NCBI RefSeq assembly: GCF_042646085.1
Contig: NZ_JBHRSZ010000002.1
Span: 868,001 to 932,000, forward strand
Reading direction: 5' to 3'
Length of the DNA: 64,000 nucleotides
Source of the DNA: Litoribrevibacter euphylliae
Lineage (GTDB): Bacteria; Pseudomonadota; Gammaproteobacteria; Pseudomonadales; Litoribrevibacteraceae
In this document: positions 63,792 through 64,000 of the stretch, piece by piece
How positions within the stretch are numbered: the stretch's first letter is position 1
How the letters are laid out: the number at the start of each line of letters is the position of its first letter
Made by a program: the position numbers and the translations under genes
Notes under the pieces: generated by a model
What the model was told of the DNA's origin: nothing
What the model saw: the letters and a program-made list of their open reading frames with translations, nothing else
Databases searched by the model: none

Positions 63792-64000
63792 TTAATTAAT
63801 ATACAACTGGTACCGACCAACTACCTTTTTCAAGTAATCTCGGGTTTCTCTGTAAGGCAAACGGGTTGCCAAAATATCGTATACCTCACTCGGCTCTAAC
63901 TGATTAATACGAGCGTAGGCTTTTTGCATGCTCTTTTGATCTATAAAGGCAGAAGCAACATTCGCAGTTCCGGTATTGTAAGCCGCAATCATACAGTACA
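63792..64000 (-). CDS. Lytic murein transglycosylase, MltC-like (5' end outside window)
   Basis: The frame is open to base 64000, so the start is missing. The visible C-terminus has IAAYNTGTANVA (the SLT AYN motif), SEVYDILATRLPYRETRDYLKKV, and ends VGRYQLYIN, closest to the end of MltC. Such enzymes cut peptidoglycan to 1,6-anhydromuropeptides. Only about 68 residues are visible, so the sub-family is provisional. Confidence 0.85.
   Translation of the reverse strand, partial: YCMIAAYNTGTANVASAFIDQKSMQKAYARINQLEPSEVYDILATRLPYRETRDYLKKVVGRYQLYIN

Noticed and set aside
1..64000. CRISPR arrays, insertion sequences or prophage
   Set aside because: No regularly spaced repeats, transposase, integrase or phage structural genes were found in any frame reviewed.

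Overview
The window is a chromosomal stretch of a Gram-negative gammaproteobacterium. Gene order is closest to Pseudomonas and marine Oceanospirillales-type genomes: relA-rlmD-cysM-gacS, acpS-pdxJ-recO-era-rnc-lepB-lepA, purC-bamC-dapA-gcvR-bcp-perM-tusA-bepA-nadA, and tRNA-Lys-queC-queE-cpoB-pal-tolBARQ-ruvBAC-aspS. Base composition looks moderate (my estimate is mid-40s % GC) and even throughout. I saw no insertion sequence, prophage, integrase, CRISPR array or rRNA operon. Genus-level placement is inference. 

Region by region. 1-7 kb: partial tsaB, adk, a small conserved protein, mazG and relA (overlapping), and rlmD. 7-11 kb: cysM and the hybrid sensor kinase gacS/barA. 11-18 kb: a tight minus-strand core operon from lepA to acpS. 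18-23 kb: an accessory patch with a YfiR-like periplasmic protein translationally coupled to an orphan sensor kinase, a tiny membrane protein, a DUF4112 protein, a helical coiled-coil protein, a membrane-tethered cold-shock protein and slyX. 23-27 kb: a Gld-type ABC exporter (ATPase, permease, GldG-like subunit). 27-33 kb: plsB, then a minus-strand trio of TIGR03546-like, TIGR03545-like and deoxyribosyltransferase-like genes. 33-43 kb: a crotonase, a DUF1338 protein, purC, a DTW-domain tRNA modification enzyme, a CDGSH protein, a long FabG-like reductase, a possible heme-oxygenase-like metalloenzyme beside a run of hairpins, a YigZ/IMPACT protein and a Lon-related protease. 43-51 kb: a metallo-beta-lactamase-fold protein, bamC, dapA, gcvR, bcp, perM, a tusA-like gene, bepA and nadA. 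51-59 kb: two identical tRNA-Lys(UUU) genes, queC, queE, cpoB and the tol-pal system. 59-64 kb: ruvBAC behind a strong LexA-box match, aspS, an LPP20-like lipoprotein and the end of a lytic transglycosylase gene.

Functionally the window is mostly housekeeping: envelope maintenance (tol-pal, cpoB, bamC, bepA, lepB, plsB), translation and RNA processing (lepA, era, rnc, rlmD, aspS, tRNA-Lys, queuosine precursor genes), stress signalling (relA, gacS, lexA-controlled ruvCAB), and metabolism (dapA, purC, nadA, cysM, pdxJ, adk). The most unusual content lies in the 18-23 kb patch, the hairpin array near 38.6 kb with its metalloenzyme-like neighbour, and the apparent loss of ybgC from the ruv-tol cluster and yebC from the aspS-ruv cluster. 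Nothing here can be proven a new system from sequence alone.
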